Assembly: GCA_944382045.1 (NCBI GenBank)
Contig: CALWMT010000129.1
Span: 1 to 7,406, forward strand
Direction of reading: 5' to 3'
Length of the DNA stretch: 7,406 nucleotides
Source: an uncultured Enterocloster sp.
GTDB taxonomy: Bacteria > Bacillota > Clostridia > Lachnospirales > Lachnospiraceae
The notes beneath the pieces were generated by a model. That model did no database searches and was not told the DNA's origin. It was given only the letters and a program-made list of their open reading frames with translations. Each line of letters begins with the position of its first letter. The first letter of the stretch is position 1. Below are positions 5,951 through 7,406 of the stretch, one piece after another. The translations under genes and the position numbers were made by a program.

Positions 5951-6697
5951 CTAACGCATATGATTGATCATGCTGGCCAGATAGCCGGCTCCGAATCCAT
6001 TGTCAATGTTGACAACGGATACGCCGCTGGCGCAGGAGTTTAACATGGACAGCAGGGCGGAAAGTCCGTTAAAGGACGCACCGTAGCCCACGCTGGTGGG
6101 AACTGCGATAACCGGACAGTCCGCCAGCCCGCCGATGACGCTGGCTAAAGCGCCCTCCATCCCGGCGATGGCGATGATGACGCTGGCGCTCATGATGTCA
6201 TCCAGATGGGCAAGGGTCCGGTGGAGCCCCGCCACGCCCACATCGTAGAGCCGCTGTACCTCATTTCCTAGGATGGAGGCAGTCAGGGCGGCCTCCTCCG
6301 CTACGGGGATGTCGCTGGTTCCGCCGGTTGCCACCACAATTTTTCCGATTCCGTCCGGCTCGGGAAATGGACCGATGATGCCGCAGCGGGCCTCTTTAAA
6401 ATATTGCAGGGGGTGAAGGGCGTCCACAGATGCGGCTGCCTCCTGGGACAGGCGGGTGATTAAAATGGCAGCCTGCCCGTTTTTTTCCATGGTTTCAATG
6501 ATGCCCGCGATCTGCGCAGGCGTTTTTCCCGCGCCGTAGATGACCTCCGCTGCGCCTTGGCGTATTTTGCGGTGCATATCCACCTTGGCGTAGCCGATGT
6601 CCTCAAATGGCTTCCGTTTTAGTGCGAGGATTGCCTCCTCCACAGAGACAGAGCCGGTGCTGACTCCCTCCAGGAGCTGTCTGATGTCCGTGTTCAT
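5951..6697 (-). CDS. larB: LarB, pyridinium-3,5-biscarboxylate mononucleotide synthase
   Basis: LarB carries out the first step of NPN synthesis: carboxylation of nicotinic acid adenine dinucleotide at pyridine C5 and release of AMP, giving pyridinium-3,5-biscarboxylate mononucleotide. The 248-residue protein matches the family's usual length. The C-terminal half is related to the AIR carboxylase PurE: ATGGTSDIPVAEEA (123-136), GVAGLHR (154-160), AGMEGALASVIGGL (178-191) and VPTSVGYGASFNGLSALLSM (199-218). Cys222 in NSCASGVSVVNIDNGFGAGY lines up with the catalytic cysteine (Cys221) described for the L. plantarum enzyme, and the gene appears intact. The ATG at 6695-6697 shares ATGA with larE's TGA, and a GGAGG site sits just upstream, indicating translational coupling. 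Confidence 0.96.
   Translation of the reverse strand: MNTDIRQLLEGVSTGSVSVEEAILALKRKPFEDIGYAKVDMHRKIRQGAAEVIYGAGKTPAQIAGIIETMEKNGQAAILITRLSQEAAASVDALHPLQYFKEARCGIIGPFPEPDGIGKIVVATGGTSDIPVAEEAALTASILGNEVQRLYDVGVAGLHRTLAHLDDIMSASVIIAIAGMEGALASVIGGLADCPVIAVPTSVGYGASFNGLSALLSMLNSCASGVSVVNIDNGFGAGYLASMINHMR
5995..6020. repeat. 26-bp near-perfect palindrome inside larB
   Basis: Arms ATCCATTGTCAA (5995-6006) and TTGACAACGGAT (6009-6020) pair at 11 of 12 positions around a central TG. It sits exactly on the codons for the conserved LarB motif SVVNIDNG, so amino-acid constraint is a sufficient explanation; no regulatory role is claimed. Confidence 0.6.
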
Positions 6698-7406
6698 TTT
6701 CTTGCCTCCAGGTTTAATGATATGGTTTTGTAATAGGGTTTCAGGTTTTCAACAATTGCTTCCCGGTGGTTAAGCAGGGCGGAAAACTGGGATGCGGGAA
6801 GCTCGATTCGGCCGTGCCCGTTCTGGGAGCGCACCCGAAAATCCGTGAAGCCGAGGGAGGCGAGAAAGGCCTCCGCCTGCTCTGTGGCAGCCAGCTTTTC
6901 CGGGGTGATGGCCTCCCCCGCCGGTATCCGGGTGGCGAGACAGGCGTAGGCGGGCTTGTCCCAGGTGAAAAGCCCGGCTTCCTTTGACAGCCTGCGGATC
7001 TCGGGCTTGGTGAGTCCGCATTCCCGCAGGGGCGAGCGGACAGAGAGCTCCCTGAGAGCCCGCATGCCGGGCCGGTCCCCCGCGTCATCAGAGGCGTTCG
7101 TGCCGTCCAGGATCAGGGAAAAGCCGTCCACTGCGGCAGCCGCTGCGATTTCTTTAAAGATAGCCTGCTTGCAGTAGTAGCAGCGGCTGGGGGGATTTTC
7201 GCTGACCCGGGGAACCGCCAGGACGCTCAGCGGAAGTATGCGCATATCTGCGTCCAGCTCTCGGGCAAGCCGTCTGGCATCCTCCAGCTCAAACTGGGGC
7301 TGGAATTCGGAGCTTACATAATAGGCCCGAATGCTCCCGCCGTATTTTTTGGCCGCGTACAGGAGATAGGCGGAGTCCACGCCGCCGGAAAAGGCGATGG
7401 CCGCCT
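6694..7406 (-). CDS. larE: LarE, ATP-dependent sulfur insertase of NPN synthesis (5' end cut off)
   Basis: LarE adenylates the two carboxylates of the LarB product and converts them to thiocarboxylates. The PP-loop SGGVDS is encoded at 7372-7389. An apparent GTG start at 7378-7380 is actually the valine of this motif, and the frame stays open to the window edge (AAIAFSGGVDS), so the true start is outside; roughly 20-30 N-terminal residues are missing. Counting from that valine as residue 1, other family blocks are NPPSRCYYCK (62-71), DGTNASDDAGDRPGMRA (92-108), RSPLRECGLTKPEIRRLS (115-132) and WDKPAYACLATRIPAG (140-155). Cysteines 67, 70 and 147 occupy the active-site positions seen in multi-cysteine LarE proteins. 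The C-terminus ends in LNLEARK, and the TGA overlaps larB's ATG. Confidence 0.95.
   Translation of the reverse strand, partial: AAIAFSGGVDSAYLLYAAKKYGGSIRAYYVSSEFQPQFELEDARRLARELDADMRILPLSVLAVPRVSENPPSRCYYCKQAIFKEIAAAAAVDGFSLILDGTNASDDAGDRPGMRALRELSVRSPLRECGLTKPEIRRLSKEAGLFTWDKPAYACLATRIPAGEAITPEKLAATEQAEAFLASLGFTDFRVRSQNGHGRIELPASQFSALLNHREAIVENLKPYYKTISLNLEARK

Larger units (their letters stand above)
1..7406 (-). other. Lar cofactor plus nickel-type ABC importer operon (both ends cut)
   Basis: Eight consecutive genes read on the minus strand in the order larE, larB, larC, substrate-binding protein, permease, permease, ATPase, ATPase. Junctions are tight: larE/larB share ATGA, larC's TAA directly abuts the next ATG, the two permeases share ATGA, and the two ATPases overlap by 11 nt. 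The remaining gaps are 40 nt (larB-larC), 51 nt (binding protein-permease) and 94 nt (permease-ATPase). I see no convincing intrinsic terminator (G+C stem followed by a T run on the minus strand) at any junction. Co-transcription is inferred from this spacing. The operon promoter and any nickel-responsive operator would lie beyond position 7406 and cannot be assessed. Confidence 0.85.

Noticed and set aside
5732..6043. Plus-strand frame containing SIVNVDNGY, resembling a LarB motif
   Set aside because: The resemblance comes from the palindrome at 5995-6020. The rest of the frame shows no LarB similarity and crosses the larB-larC gap antisense.
1..7406. CRISPR arrays, tRNA/rRNA genes, insertion sequences, phage or toxin-antitoxin elements
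   Set aside because: No regularly spaced repeats, tRNA-like folds, transposase motifs or flanking inverted/direct repeats were seen. Nearly all of the window is accounted for by the metabolic operon.

Overview
The window is one stretch of a single-strand operon. Every supported gene is on the minus strand, so the transcript runs from position 7406 down to 1, and both ends of the window cut through genes. The DNA is G+C-rich, with strong AGGAGG-type ribosome binding sites, short gaps and several ATGA-type overlaps. The predicted substrate-binding lipoprotein carries a Gram-positive style lipobox. Together these suggest a high-G+C member of the Clostridia (Bacillota), possibly a gut Oscillospiraceae or Lachnospiraceae. 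That placement is an impression from sequence style, not a phylogenetic result.

Layout in transcription order: larE (5' end cut off, 6694-7406), larB (5951-6697) and larC (4633-5910) encode the three enzymes that make the nickel-pincer nucleotide (NPN) cofactor of lactate racemase and related LarA enzymes. Next comes a complete nickel/oligopeptide-type ABC importer: a lipoprotein substrate-binding protein (3001-4632), two permeases (1954-2949 and 1133-1957) and a first ATPase (103-1038). The start of a second ATPase (1-113) runs off the left edge. There is no gene-free stretch over 300 bases. The longest gap is 94 nt (1039-1132), and both it and the 51-nt gap at 2950-3000 hold a G+C-rich inverted repeat.

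The genes fit one pathway. The ABC importer would bring nickel, free or chelated, into the cell. LarB carboxylates and hydrolyses nicotinic acid adenine dinucleotide, LarE adds sulfur to both carboxylates, and LarC inserts nickel using CTP. LarC carries a striking histidine-rich segment that could hold nickel. The best-known lar operon, in Lactiplantibacillus plantarum, uses an ECF-type transporter (LarMNQO) and has larC split by a frameshift. Here the transporter is of the NikABCDE/Dpp type and larC is one intact reading frame. No larA-type enzyme using the cofactor is visible, so the client must lie outside the window. The parts are recognisable; the arrangement, the metal-binding embellishments and the intercistronic RNA structures are what deserve a second look.
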